Origin: Domibacillus sp. DTU_2020_1001157_1_SI_ALB_TIR_016
GTDB lineage: Bacteria; Bacillota; Bacilli; Bacillales; Domibacillaceae
Reading direction: 5' to 3'
DNA length: 64,000 bases
Assembly (NCBI RefSeq): GCF_032341995.1
Contig: NZ_CP135438.1
Coordinates: 620,001-684,000 of the forward strand
In this document: piece after piece, positions 1-7,943 of the stretch
How the letters are laid out: every line of letters starts with the position of its first letter
Position numbering within the stretch: position 1 is the first letter of the stretch
The notes under the pieces: generated by a model
The model's input: only the letters and a program-made list of their open reading frames with translations
What the model was told of the DNA's origin: nothing
Databases searched by the model: none
Program-made: the position numbers and the translations under genes

Positions 1-1
1 T

Positions 2-166
2 CGGATTTTAAATCTTGAAGGAGAAAACAGGGCTGAGGTCATTTTGGAACAGCACCGTAAAATCTTTGGCTACATACAGAACAGAGAAGGAAAAAAAGCA
101 GCAGACGAAATGATCAGCCATCTCAAGCTGGATCTGGATCATTTAAAAGAAGTGCTGCCAGAATGA
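2..166 (+). CDS. GntR/FadR-family regulator, C-terminal end only
   Basis: The reading frame is open from the window edge to a TGA at 164-166, giving the last 54 residues. The pattern LEQHRKIFGYI followed by KAADEMISHLKLDLDHL is the closing helix pair of the FCD ligand-binding domain of FadR-type GntR regulators. The DNA-binding half lies outside the window. It precedes the D-malate/tartrate dehydrogenase gene on the same strand, so it may be that gene's regulator; this is inference from position only. Confidence 0.7.
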   Translation, partial: RILNLEGENRAEVILEQHRKIFGYIQNREGKKAADEMISHLKLDLDHLKEVLPE

Positions 167-196
167 ACAGAAAACCAAAAATAAATCTAGTTTGGT

Positions 197-230
197 AAGC
201 TGCCGGCCATGAAAGTCGCAGCTTTTTGTT
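197..230 (+). terminator. intrinsic terminator after the GntR gene
   Basis: Perfect 7-bp stem AAGCTGC/GCAGCTT (197-203 with 218-224) with a 14-nt loop, followed by a T-rich run. It separates the regulator from the next transcription unit. Confidence 0.7.
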
Positions 231-248
231 TTATTAAAAATAAAACGC

Positions 249-304
249 TTGCATTGTTATAGGTTATTTTATATGATCATTTTATAAACGGTCGACCGCC
301 GACC
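249..304 (+). promoter_or_regulatory. SigA-type promoter and operator-like inverted repeat of the D-malate/tartrate dehydrogenase gene
   Basis: TTGCAT (249-254) and TATGAT (272-277) are separated by 17 bp. Directly downstream, around the expected start of transcription, lies the inverted repeat GGTCG-N5-CGACC (290-304), a plausible repressor site, perhaps for the GntR protein encoded upstream. An imperfect cre-like sequence overlaps the -35 region. Confidence 0.5.
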
Positions 305-343
305 AAATACATACTTAATAAAATGGTGAAAAGGAGCGTAAAC

Positions 344-1417
344 ATGAAAAAGCTGAAAATAGCCAGTATCCCAGGAGACGGGATTGGGAAAGAAGTAGTG
401 CCGGCAGCAACCGGTGTGTTGAAAACGATCGCAGAAATTCATGGCGGATTATCTTTTGAATTTGAAGAGTTTCCTTGGAGCTGTGAATACTATCTGGAGC
501 ACGGACACATGATGCCGGAAGATGGAATGGACAAACTAAAAGATTTTGATTCGATTTTTTTAGGAGCGGTGGGAAATTTACAGCTTGTTCCGGATCATAT
601 ATCACTATGGGGGCTGCTGATTAAAATACGTCGTGAATTTGAGCAGCAGATCAACATACGCCCTGCAAAAGTCATGAAAGGTGTTCGGTCGCCGCTTGTA
701 AACCCAAAAGATTTTGATCTGATTGTAGTCAGAGAAAACAGTGAAGGCGAATACAGCTCGGTTGGCGGAAATATGTACAGAGGTGAAGATGAAATTGCGA
801 TTCAAAATGCGGTCTTCTCCCGAAAAGCAACTGAAAAAGCGATGCGCTACGCATTTGAATTAGCTGCAAAGCGGAAAAAGCATGTGACCAGTGCAACAAA
901 ATCAAATGGCATTACATTCTCTATGCCATTTTGGGACAGCGTTTTTAAAGAGGTAGCCAAAGACTATCCGGATATTCAGCATGATTCCCAGCATATTGAT
1001 GCTTTGTCTGCTTTTTTTGTTACACGTCCTGAGCGTTTCGATGTGATTGTAGCGAGCAATTTATTCGGTGATATTTTAACAGACTTGGGTGCAGCCATTA
1101 TGGGCAGTATTGGCATTGCGCCGGCAGCTAATATTAATGTAAACGGGAAATATCCGTCTATGTTTGAACCTGTTCACGGGTCGGCACCTGATATCGTTGG
1201 AAAGGGAACGGCCAACCCGATTGGCCAAATTTGGACAGCTAAACTGATGCTGGATCACTTTGGAGAAGAAGAGCTTGGAGCTGTGTTACTGGATGTAGTA
1301 GAAAGCGTGACAAATGACGGCATCTTAACGCCAGATATCGGCGGAAGCAGTACCACAAATGAAGTGACAGCCGAAGTGATAAAGCGATTGAAAGAAGTTG
1401 ACCGAAAAGGAAAATAG
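344..1417 (+). CDS. ycsA: D-malate/tartrate dehydrogenase (decarboxylating), isocitrate/isopropylmalate dehydrogenase family
   Basis: The 357-residue product belongs to the metal- and NAD-dependent beta-decarboxylating dehydrogenases. It begins with the family's nucleotide-site motif (IPGDGIGKEV) and carries VRENSEGEYSSVGG, the variant typical of the tartrate/D-malate branch rather than isopropylmalate dehydrogenase. The C-terminal part has FEPVHGSAPDI. The likely reaction is oxidative decarboxylation of D-malate to pyruvate, or turnover of tartrate; the exact substrate cannot be read. The start at 344 is chosen because AAGGAG (331-336) sits 7 nt upstream; an in-frame ATG at 323 has no ribosome site. 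A terminator follows, so it is probably monocistronic. Confidence 0.87.
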   Translation: MKKLKIASIPGDGIGKEVVPAATGVLKTIAEIHGGLSFEFEEFPWSCEYYLEHGHMMPEDGMDKLKDFDSIFLGAVGNLQLVPDHISLWGLLIKIRREFEQQINIRPAKVMKGVRSPLVNPKDFDLIVVRENSEGEYSSVGGNMYRGEDEIAIQNAVFSRKATEKAMRYAFELAAKRKKHVTSATKSNGITFSMPFWDSVFKEVAKDYPDIQHDSQHIDALSAFFVTRPERFDVIVASNLFGDILTDLGAAIMGSIGIAPAANINVNGKYPSMFEPVHGSAPDIVGKGTANPIGQIWTAKLMLDHFGEEELGAVLLDVVESVTNDGILTPDIGGSSTTNEVTAEVIKRLKEVDRKGK

Positions 1418-1490
1418 GATGCTTTATTAAAGAGAAGAACTAAACGCCTTTTCCTCATACACAATAGGTTACGGAAAAAGCACTGAAAGG

Positions 1491-1535
1491 CACCCCAATG
1501 GTTGAACAAAAAATCAACGATCGGGGTGTTTCTTT
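1491..1535 (+). terminator. intrinsic terminator after the dehydrogenase gene
   Basis: CACCCC-A-ATGGTTGA pairs with TCAACGATCGGGGTG (two internal mismatches), followed by TTTCTTT. Confidence 0.7.
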
Positions 1536-2401
1536 GTGTGAAAATATTGTAAGTAAGTAAAAGCAAGCAGGGGGGGCCTTCTCCTTTATTCACAACGAGC
1601 TGGATGGCCTTCTTCAACTTAAACGAGCCATCCGTTCTGCCATAGAAACAGCCAGCTATATATAATAGAAGAAACTCGTCTACCTGAAGTGTGACACCCA
1701 TTTTTTCCCATTTTCTCCGCCTGCTTTAATATCTCATGTAATAATCTTGAAATATCATTTTTTACAGATATGCTTATAGTCGAAGCAAGGAAAAGTGAGA
1801 AACTATCCATTTCATTCGAACGTTTTAAAATGCTAATGACAGCGGAAAAATACAGAGTGAGACATACATTTTATTCTTTAGGGAACGAAGGTACAAAGGA
1901 GCTTGTGTCTATAGCGGCAGAGTTTACAATTATGCAATAAAATACAGCATAACGTAGAATCGGTAAACTTTCAGCTTTTTCAACATCTCAAAGATAGAGA
2001 GAAATGATCTTTTAGGATCACAGATCTTTTAAAAGAGTATGATACAATTTAAATTGGGTGTTTTCACAAATAAGGGATTTATTTACATATTGATTAAAAA
2101 ACCTTGCCAAGAGATGAGTGAGCAAGAATTACTTGCCGAAATAGCTGTCATACATAAACGGACAAAGTTTAAGCCAGGGCAGTCCATCCAGGATGAAAAA
2201 TGGCATGATTCTTCTTAACCCCGACAATAAACAAAACCATGACTGGTATGAGAATGATAAGGAATATGATTTTGGCGTAGGTTGCCGTAATTGTACTGTA
2301 GGGTAAGGAAAAAAAGGGGAGCCCAAAGTGTAAAATAAATTACTGTTTATAGAAGTTACATGAATACCACTTTTTCTGTAGGATACATAAAGCGGATTTT
2401 T
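1536..2401. other. intergenic stretch without a convincing gene
   Basis: Only short or interrupted frames are present on either strand. Two fragments look more protein-like than random: a 57-codon plus-strand frame from 1770 (charged, no ribosome site) and a plus-strand frame from about 2091 encoding MSEQELLAEIAVIHKRTKF. Neither has a recognisable family or a Shine-Dalgarno sequence. The stretch reads as decayed coding DNA. Confidence 0.4.
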
Positions 2402-2660
2402 AAGGAGGAAAAAATGACAGGAGAACATTATGTTCAGAGTTCCTGAGCTGGCAATAAGGACATCCCAGACCTTGTCTTCGTTCATTAGTCTCCATCATGC
2501 ACTCGGGCTTCCGAAGGAAGCTTAACCCGCTGATGTTGTACCGTATTCAAGATAAGGGATGCTCCATCAAAATCTTTGATTTAGGTGGAGAGGTTCACAT
2601 AGAACCATTAGGAATACCAGATTTTATCGTCAATCGCCTGCTGGTATTCTATAATAATAG
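2402..2660 (+). pseudogene. decayed coding sequence of unknown family
   Basis: A strong ribosome site AAGGAGG (2402-2408) precedes ATG 2414, but that frame stops after 10 codons. The next frame continues sensibly (ELAIRTSQTLSSFISLHHA, then LGLPKEA) and stops at about 2523. A third frame then reads through IKIFDLGGEVHIEPLG to near 2660. The switching between frames and the loss of an open frame despite a good start suggest a gene broken by several indels. I do not recognise the family. Confidence 0.3.
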
Positions 2661-2677
2661 AAAAGGAGGCGGTTCAG

Positions 2678-2899
2678 GTGTTAATCGATTTTCAATTAAG
2701 GGACAAAGACGATGTACAAAAATTGAATAAAATTGCGCAAAGCCATTCATTCGATATATGGGTGCAGAGCGACAATCAGCTGTTTGATGCAAAAACCCTT
2801 CTAGCTTTCTATACACTTCCGTTTAATAAGCCGCTTCACATTGTAGTAGAAGACGATGTAGACACATCGCTGCTCCGCAAAGAACTATCGTCTTTATAA
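2678..2899 (+). CDS. HPr-like small protein without the phosphorylatable histidine
   Basis: A 73-residue product starting at GTG 2678, with AAAGGAGG (2662-2669) 8 nt upstream. Length and the C-terminal pattern (AKTLLAFYTLPFNKPLHIVV, then EDDVDTSLLRKEL) match the HPr phosphocarrier fold. The N-terminal active-site segment GLHARPA of true HPr, with His15, is absent. A role in PTS phosphotransfer is therefore unlikely; a regulatory or orphan role is possible. It is monocistronic, with its own terminator. The family call rests on pattern and size only. Confidence 0.6.
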   Translation: MLIDFQLRDKDDVQKLNKIAQSHSFDIWVQSDNQLFDAKTLLAFYTLPFNKPLHIVVEDDVDTSLLRKELSSL

Positions 2900-2924
2900 A
2901 GTGATTCACGCAAAAAACGTTTCA

Positions 2925-2953
2925 GCCTGCAGGCAAGGACTGCAGGCTTTTTT
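2925..2953 (+). terminator. intrinsic terminator of the HPr-like gene
   Basis: Perfect stem GCCTGCA/TGCAGGC (2925-2931 with 2941-2947), 9-nt loop, then TTTTTT. Confidence 0.85.
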
Positions 2954-3134
2954 GTATTTTACACAACATAAAACCCTTTTACTGCTTCCTCTCCATATTC
3001 CTACAATAATAAATTAAATTGTGTTGCTTTTCGGTGGCAGGCATAAATCTAGCGGCAGAAACAACAGCAAAAGAGAACTAGATGGTTGAAAGAACAAGTA
3101 GTGCGGAAAAGCTATGTCAGCAAAAAGTATACGT

Positions 3135-3171
3135 AAAAGCACCGCCTTTTCATTGAAAAAGCGGTGCTTTT
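3135..3171. terminator. terminator hairpin downstream of the NlpC/P60 gene
   Basis: AAAAGCACCGC pairs with GCGGTGCTTTT (3135-3145 with 3161-3171) and the stem extends inward. It could serve both strands; the minus-strand hydrolase gene ends just above it. Confidence 0.65.
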
Positions 3172-3173
3172 TG

Positions 3174-3860
3174 TTAGTTCATAATTCGTTTTGCTCCAAT
3201 GTACCGTTTAGACCAATAAGAATTGTTCATCGATGAAATGCTTACTCCGTTTGAAGAAGAAGCATGGATAAATTGATTTCCGCCAAGATAAATACCGGCA
3301 TGAGAAGCGCCTTTTTTATACGTTTCAAAAAACACAAGATCGCCTTTTTTCAGTGAAGATACTTTTGTGCCGGTTTTATAGATTTCCGCAACCGTTCTTG
3401 GGATGCTGACACCTGCGCCCTTTTTGAATGCATATTGTAAAAATCCGCTGCAGTCAAAGCCGCTTGGAGTGGTTCCGCCCCATTTATATGGCGTACCCGT
3501 ATGCTTTTTCGCTTCGCTAATCACGCTTGAAACACTGCCATAAGAAGCAGATTTCACTTTTGATGATGTTGTTTTGCTTACACCTAATGCTTTGTATGTA
3601 TTAGCCCCAACAATTCCGTCAGCCCGCAAGCCGTTCTTTCTTTGGAAATTCATAACGGCTCTTTTGGTGCTTTTTCCAAAATAAGAATTTCGGTGGCTTG
3701 AATTAAAGAAACCTTTCTTCTGGAGTAAACCTTGTAATTGGATTACGTCTTGATGTTTCATATTTGCTTTTAATGTCCGGTCGCCTAACGCTGCTTCACT
3801 GTTAAGTGGCCCGCTAAGCAAAATGCCAGTGACTGTCAATGCCGCTATCAATTTTTTCAA
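3174..3860 (-). CDS. secreted NlpC/P60 peptidoglycan endopeptidase with a peptidoglycan-binding domain
   Basis: A 228-residue exported cell-wall hydrolase. Residues 1-23 form a signal peptide ending SEA-A. Residues 31-92 match the PG_binding_1 three-helix domain (YFGKSTKRAVMNFQ). A Ser/Lys-rich linker follows, then an NlpC/P60 domain (about 110-228) with catalytic Cys137 in DCSGF, His187 in SHAGIYLG and His199 in FIHASS. It should cut D-Glu-diaminopimelate bonds in stem peptides. The start is TTG at 3860 with AGGAGG 9 nt upstream. The single peptidoglycan-binding domain, rather than LysM repeats, sets it apart from LytE/LytF types. Confidence 0.9.
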   Translation of the reverse strand: MKKLIAALTVTGILLSGPLNSEAALGDRTLKANMKHQDVIQLQGLLQKKGFFNSSHRNSYFGKSTKRAVMNFQRKNGLRADGIVGANTYKALGVSKTTSSKVKSASYGSVSSVISEAKKHTGTPYKWGGTTPSGFDCSGFLQYAFKKGAGVSIPRTVAEIYKTGTKVSSLKKGDLVFFETYKKGASHAGIYLGGNQFIHASSSNGVSISSMNNSYWSKRYIGAKRIMN

Positions 3861-4315
3861 GTTTATTTTCCTCCTGGAATCCGTTTCTCATTTTTTATAG
3901 TTTAATATTTTGTTACCTTTATTATATTTTGGAAGTATAACAACTTAGTTGCAGAAATATTTCATTTTTACAACAAAAATAGGGGATTATCGATGTTTTT
4001 GGTAAATTTTATGAGTAAAGGAAAGTTTTTTAATGAAAATATCTGATAACTGCAATACTAATGAAAAGAGAAAAATCAAAATATAAATAGGATATATATG
4101 GAATCAATGACCTCAATGACCTCGTAAAATTTTCTTCTCATTTTATGTTTGAATGAAGGTGGGATGAAGATCTTTGAAGAGAAGAAGAATAAGCAAAATA
4201 GATAAACCTTCGTTATTAACGAAAAAGTTTGTGGAATTTATGAACATAATCTAGTTTTTTGTCTTTTTTTCTTATAGAATAGATAAAAAGAACCATTATA
4301 AAAGGGGGATGTAGG
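3861..4315. other. intergenic region between divergent hydrolase and chemoreceptor genes, with a palindrome
   Basis: AT-rich, no gene seen. The 15-nt palindrome TTCGTTATTAACGAA lies at 4209-4223, about 100 bp upstream of the chemoreceptor start, and is an operator candidate. I could not find a convincing SigD promoter for the chemoreceptor. Confidence 0.4.
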
Positions 4316-6043
4316 GTGCGAAAAGAAAGCGTTTTCTTAAAGTTGATGCTTTTGATTACGGTTATGATTTTTGCCACTGCTTTTGTTGTCAGCAGTATAA
4401 GCTACTATTTAACCAAAAAAGAATTGACCGAAGCAGGGAAAGAAGATATGAAGCATCTTGTAGAAACTTCGCTTGTGACTCTTACGTTGTTAAACGAGCA
4501 GGTTGAGGCGGGAGCCTTAAGCCTTGAAGAGGCAAAAGAGAGAGCAAGGGTTCTCCTGATAGGGCCAAAAAAAGGAGATATATATGATCACACACAGTCC
4601 AGCTTCCTTTATAAGCAGGACGGCTATCTTGTTGCGTATGGGCAGGACTTTTCTTCCGAACTTCATCCAAAAAACCCGGTTGGAGATATACCGAGTGATA
4701 CGACTAACCGGGAAAATATGGTTCAAGCTTCAAAACAGACGGAGGCAAAAAAACGATATGTATATTTTCCCGATACGTTAGACGATGGAACAGCCGTAAC
4801 GAAAACAGCCTATATGTCTTACTTTGAACCATGGCAATGGTCGGTTGGGATGATTGTGCTGGATGACCAATTTTATCAGGAGCTGGTCAAGCTAAAATGG
4901 TATATGATCGCAGCAGGAATCGGCATGACAGCCGCCAGCGTTCTCGTATTTTACACGGCATCCCGCAAAAAAATAAAGCTTTTGGAGCAAATTGCGGCTG
5001 CTTTTTCGGCTATTTCCAGTAAGAAGCTAAATGATCAGAAGCTGCCCGAGTCAAAAGATGAAATCGGCCGGCTGGGCACATCCTTTAATGAAATGAATAA
5101 GCAGCTGAGCCATTTGGTTGGCCGGCTACAGGAAACAAGCAGCCAAGTTGTTGATGCTTCAGCTTCGGTATCTGCTATATCGGAAGAAACCGCAGCGGGC
5201 AGCGAAGAAGTGGAAAGAGCGATTACAAGTATTGCTTCGGGTACTGTAGAGCAGGCAGCTGACCTCGATACGACAAATTCCAGCTTAAATCAGCTTAACC
5301 ATTCGATTCGATCAATAAATAACCAGAACGAGCAGATTAAAGAAATGACAGAACACTCGCAAAAAGCCGTATCACAGGGTCAGGGAATGGTTCGCCAGCT
5401 CAAACAATCGAACGAAGAGTCCTTGTCCTCTTCAAATGAAGTAAGTAAAAACATTTCCAGTTTATATCTGAAAATTACGGAAATCTCGCGTATTACAGAT
5501 ACGATTGAAAGCATAGCGGCTGAAACAAATCTGCTGGCGCTCAATGCAAGCATTGAAGCAGCAAGGGCAGGCGAACATGGAAAAGGTTTTGCGGTCGTAG
5601 CGAGCGAAGTAAGAAAGCTGGCCGAACAGTCTAATCAATCCACCAAGCAGATTCAAGGAATGATTATGGGTATTGAAGCAGAAACAGAAAAAACGGTGCT
5701 GGCCGTATCCCAAACCATTGACCGTTCACAGCAGCTCGACGCAGCCGTAAAAGGAACGGAAGAAGGCTTTGCCCGCATTTCAGAAGTGATCTCTCAGACA
5801 GCCGAGGGGGTTCAATTGTTAAACAGCGAATTGCAAAAAGTGATGATGCAAAGCAAAGAAATTTCTGAAGCTGTCCAAAAAGCGTCTTACGTTTCAGAGC
5901 AGACAGCAGCATCAGTAGAGGAAATTACTGCATCTATTGATGAACAAGGTCAAGCTATCGCTCAGCTGGCCCTTTCAGCTGAAGCGATGACAAACCTAAG
6001 CCGGGAGCTTAATTCGTTAACAGAACAATACTCTATTGGCTAA
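4316..6043 (+). CDS. methyl-accepting chemotaxis protein with an extracellular Cache domain
   Basis: A 575-residue membrane receptor. Transmembrane segment 1 spans about 8-31, followed by an extracellular sensor of the Cache type (about 32-195; the segment around [11 protein letters not shown] is typical of small-molecule Cache domains), transmembrane segment 2 (about 196-213), a HAMP linker (about 215-265) and a long coiled-coil signalling domain. The hairpin tip that binds CheW/CheA is conserved ([20 protein letters not shown]). The ligand is unknown; Cache receptors beside sugar-acid operons often sense the same substrates, but that is inference. It starts at GTG 4316 after AAAGGGGG. An array of 8-bp repeats begins seven bases after its stop codon. 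Confidence 0.93.
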   Translation: MRKESVFLKLMLLITVMIFATAFVVSSISYYLTKKELTEAGKEDMKHLVETSLVTLTLLNEQVEAGALSLEEAKERARVLLIGPKKGDIYDHTQSSFLYKQDGYLVAYGQDFSSELHPKNPVGDIPSDTTNRENMVQASKQTEAKKRYVYFPDTLDDGTAVTKTAYMSYFEPWQWSVGMIVLDDQFYQELVKLKWYMIAAGIGMTAASVLVFYTASRKKIKLLEQIAAAFSAISSKKLNDQKLPESKDEIGRLGTSFNEMNKQLSHLVGRLQETSSQVVDASASVSAISEETAAGSEEVERAITSIASGTVEQAADLDTTNSSLNQLNHSIRSINNQNEQIKEMTEHSQKAVSQGQGMVRQLKQSNEESLSSSNEVSKNISSLYLKITEISRITDTIESIAAETNLLALNASIEAARAGEHGKGFAVVASEVRKLAEQSNQSTKQIQGMIMGIEAETEKTVLAVSQTIDRSQQLDAAVKGTEEGFARISEVISQTAEGVQLLNSELQKVMMQSKEISEAVQKASYVSEQTAASVEEITASIDEQGQAIAQLALSAEAMTNLSRELNSLTEQYSIG

Positions 6044-6049
6044 TGTGAG

Positions 6050-6113
6050 TATACGGATATACACACATACATATATACACATATACAAATATACAAAAAT
6101 ACTCGTATACACT
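6050..6113. repeat. eight-unit tandem array of 8-bp repeats, consensus TATACAMA
   Basis: Units start at 6050, 6058, 6066, 6074, 6082, 6090, 6098 and 6106. Six begin TATAC, one CATAC and one AATAC; the last three bases vary. The period is exactly 8 bp throughout. It lies between the chemoreceptor stop codon and the GntR gene at 6209, and its TATACA core matches the palindromes upstream of the tetronate operon. Confidence 0.85.
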
Positions 6114-6208
6114 TTATTGAAAGTTTGATGTTTACTGGTTTTGGTTCACGTGTACGTCTGCTGGATTATCGGTTAGAATAAAGGAAAGAAGCTACAGGAG
6201 ACGATAGT

Positions 6209-6820
6209 GTGGGAAAAAAGGAATCAGGACTTGCTTATGTGCAGGCATATGAATATGTTCGGGATAAAATTTTAAGCGGAGAGCTCGAGCGGGGAACAAA
6301 GCTAGTAGAAGAAAGACTTGCAGAAGAAATGGGCATCAGCCGGACACCTGTCAGAGAATCTATACGAAAACTGGAGCAGGAAGGGCTGATTAAGCAAAAA
6401 CGGGTGGTTAATCCAAGCGATATGGACCTTCGCCACATTTTTCAAGTGCGTATGTTGCTTGAAGGGTACGCGGCACGCCACTGTGCCAGTTATATGACGG
6501 AAGAAGCACTGGAGAAGCTGAAGCAATGTGTGGATATCGGCCGGACGGGTACAGTAGAAGAGGTTATGTCCGCCAATAAGGAGTTTCATGAGCTTATTGT
6601 AAAGGCTACACACAATCCAGTCATGATAGATATTTTGGACCGCATGCAGTCTATTATTTATTTGTTTCGAAAAACGGTTGTATACCACAAACGGCCATTT
6701 TTAATTGATGAGCATGAAGAAATCTACAACGCGATTGTGCAGCATGATGGTGACCAGGCAGAAGAATTGATGAAAAAACATCTACAGCTGGATTTAGAAT
6801 TTTGTTTGAATAGAATGTAA
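6209..6820 (+). CDS. GntR-family regulator (FadR/FCD subfamily), probable regulator of the tetronate operon
   Basis: A 203-residue regulator. A GntR winged helix-turn-helix occupies about residues 8-72 (ERLAEEMGISRTPVRESIRK, then LEQEGLI), and the all-helical FCD ligand domain about 80-200 (EFHELIVKATHNPVMIDIL), where a metal and a carboxylic acid effector usually bind. The start is GTG 6209 with CAGGAG 8 nt upstream. It has its own terminator and stands directly upstream of the dehydrogenase-kinase-permease operon. GntR repressors of this group bind TGTATACA-like palindromes; such sites flank the gene on both sides, which fits autoregulation plus control of the operon. Confidence 0.88.
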   Translation: MGKKESGLAYVQAYEYVRDKILSGELERGTKLVEERLAEEMGISRTPVRESIRKLEQEGLIKQKRVVNPSDMDLRHIFQVRMLLEGYAARHCASYMTEEALEKLKQCVDIGRTGTVEEVMSANKEFHELIVKATHNPVMIDILDRMQSIIYLFRKTVVYHKRPFLIDEHEEIYNAIVQHDGDQAEELMKKHLQLDLEFCLNRM

Positions 6821-6853
6821 AAAGCAGCTAAGCAGATTAGCTGCTTTTTATTT
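6819..6853 (+). terminator. intrinsic terminator of the GntR gene
   Basis: AAAGCAGCTA/TAGCTGCTTT stem (6821-6830 with 6838-6847), followed by TTATTTTT. Confidence 0.85.
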
Positions 6854-6925
6854 TTACATATTTGATTACAGGTTAGAAGAAATCAACCAAAGGGGAGCTT
6901 AGTATTTTAAGGAACGATCAAAATG

Positions 6926-6978
6926 AATGTATACATTTTTAATATTTTTGTATACAAAATGAAAATAAATGTGTACAA
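6926..6978. promoter_or_regulatory. three phased operator palindromes over the tetronate operon promoter
   Basis: Site 1 AATGTATACATT (6926-6937) is a perfect palindrome. Site 2 TTTTGTATACAAAA (6946-6959) is also perfect. Site 3 ATGTGTACAA (6969-6978) matches site 2's core at 8 of 10 positions. The three centres (6931.5, 6952.5, 6973.5) are exactly 21 bp apart, two helical turns. A candidate promoter, TATACA (6951-6956) and TACAAT (6974-6979) with 17-bp spacing, is covered by sites 2 and 3, so bound repressor would block it. Confidence 0.65.
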
Positions 6979-6994
6979 TAAAGTCGTAAAGTAA

Positions 6995-7008
6995 TGAAAG
7001 CGTTCTAC
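6995..7008 (+). promoter_or_regulatory. cre-like CcpA site
   Basis: TGAAAGCGTTCTAC matches the cre consensus TGWAANCGNTNWCA at 12 of 14 positions. It sits between the expected transcription start and the ribosome site of the tetronate operon, where CcpA would act as a roadblock. Confidence 0.45.
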
Positions 7009-7046
7009 AAAACAATAAAGTCATCAAGAAAAAGGAGAGACTTCAT

Positions 7047-7937
7047 ATGACTAAAACAATTGGATTTATCGGCTTAGGCATTATGGGAAAACCAATGTCA
7101 CTAAATCTATTAAAAGCAGGCTTTAACGTAAGCGTTTACGATTTAAATACAAAAGCAGTGGAAGCACTTGTAGAAGCAGGCGGAAAAGCGGCAGCACCTG
7201 CTGAAATGGGAGAAACTTGTGACGTCATTATTACGATGCTTCCTGCTTCCCAGCATGTTAAACAAGTAGTGCTTGGTGAAGGCGGTATTTTGGAAACGGC
7301 TACAGAAGGAACCGTTATTATTGATATGAGCTCGATTTCGCCGGTAGCTTCAGTAGAAATTGCTGAAGAGGCAGCCAAAAAAGGAGTAGACATGATCGAC
7401 GCACCGGTCAGCGGCGGTGAGCCAAAAGCCATTGATGGCACACTGGCTATTATGGCAGGCGGAAAAGAAAGCGCATTCGAATCCGTAAAAGATGTACTGC
7501 AGGCGGTTGGATCAGATGTAACATTGGTCGGCAAAAATGGCAGCGGTGTCACAGCTAAACTAGCCAATCAAATTATTGTCAATTTAAACATTGCAGCTAT
7601 GTCGGAAGCACTTGTATTAGCTGCAAAAGCAGGAATTGATGTAGAAAAAATGTATCAGGCAATCCGGGGCGGTCTTGCGGGAAGCGCGGTGCTTGACGCC
7701 AAAGTGCCATTGATTTTAGACCGGAACTTTGTAGCAGGCGGCCGGATTGATATCAACTTAAAAGATCTCACAAATGTAATGGAGACAGCGCATGAAATTG
7801 GTGTTCCGCTCCCATTATCAAGCCAGCTGTTGGAGATTTTCCATGCCCTAAAAGTCGATGGAAAAGCAGGCGACGACCATGGCGGCATTGTTCAGTACTA
7901 TGAAAAATTAGCAAATGTTGAAGTAAGAAAGGCGTAA
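7047..7937 (+). CDS. beta-hydroxyacid dehydrogenase (tartronate semialdehyde reductase / L-threonate dehydrogenase family)
   Basis: A 296-residue NAD(P)-dependent dehydrogenase. Residues 6-15 are the dinucleotide motif GFIGLGIMGK; DAPVSGG (119-124) is the substrate-binding motif; Lys171 and Asn175 (NGSGVTAKLANQ) are the catalytic pair of the family. Members oxidise 3-hydroxy acids or reduce tartronate semialdehyde. The partner kinase of the DUF1537 family suggests oxidation of a tetronate (threonate or erythronate) to its 2-oxo or 3-oxo form, as in LtnD, rather than GarR-type reduction; this is inference. The start has AAAGGAG at good spacing. The next gene follows after 6 nt. Confidence 0.87.
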   Translation: MTKTIGFIGLGIMGKPMSLNLLKAGFNVSVYDLNTKAVEALVEAGGKAAAPAEMGETCDVIITMLPASQHVKQVVLGEGGILETATEGTVIIDMSSISPVASVEIAEEAAKKGVDMIDAPVSGGEPKAIDGTLAIMAGGKESAFESVKDVLQAVGSDVTLVGKNGSGVTAKLANQIIVNLNIAAMSEALVLAAKAGIDVEKMYQAIRGGLAGSAVLDAKVPLILDRNFVAGGRIDINLKDLTNVMETAHEIGVPLPLSSQLLEIFHALKVDGKAGDDHGGIVQYYEKLANVEVRKA

Positions 7938-7943
7938 TGTATC

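Noticed and set aside
1255..1701. 148-codon minus-strand frame across the end of the dehydrogenase gene
   Set aside because: Half of it is antisense to the dehydrogenase gene and its terminator; no ribosome site.
2129..2485. 118-codon minus-strand frame
   Set aside because: Antisense to the decayed plus-strand coding segments and without a ribosome site.
6050..6113. Tandem array considered as a CRISPR
   Set aside because: Repeats of 8 bp without spacers and no cas genes.
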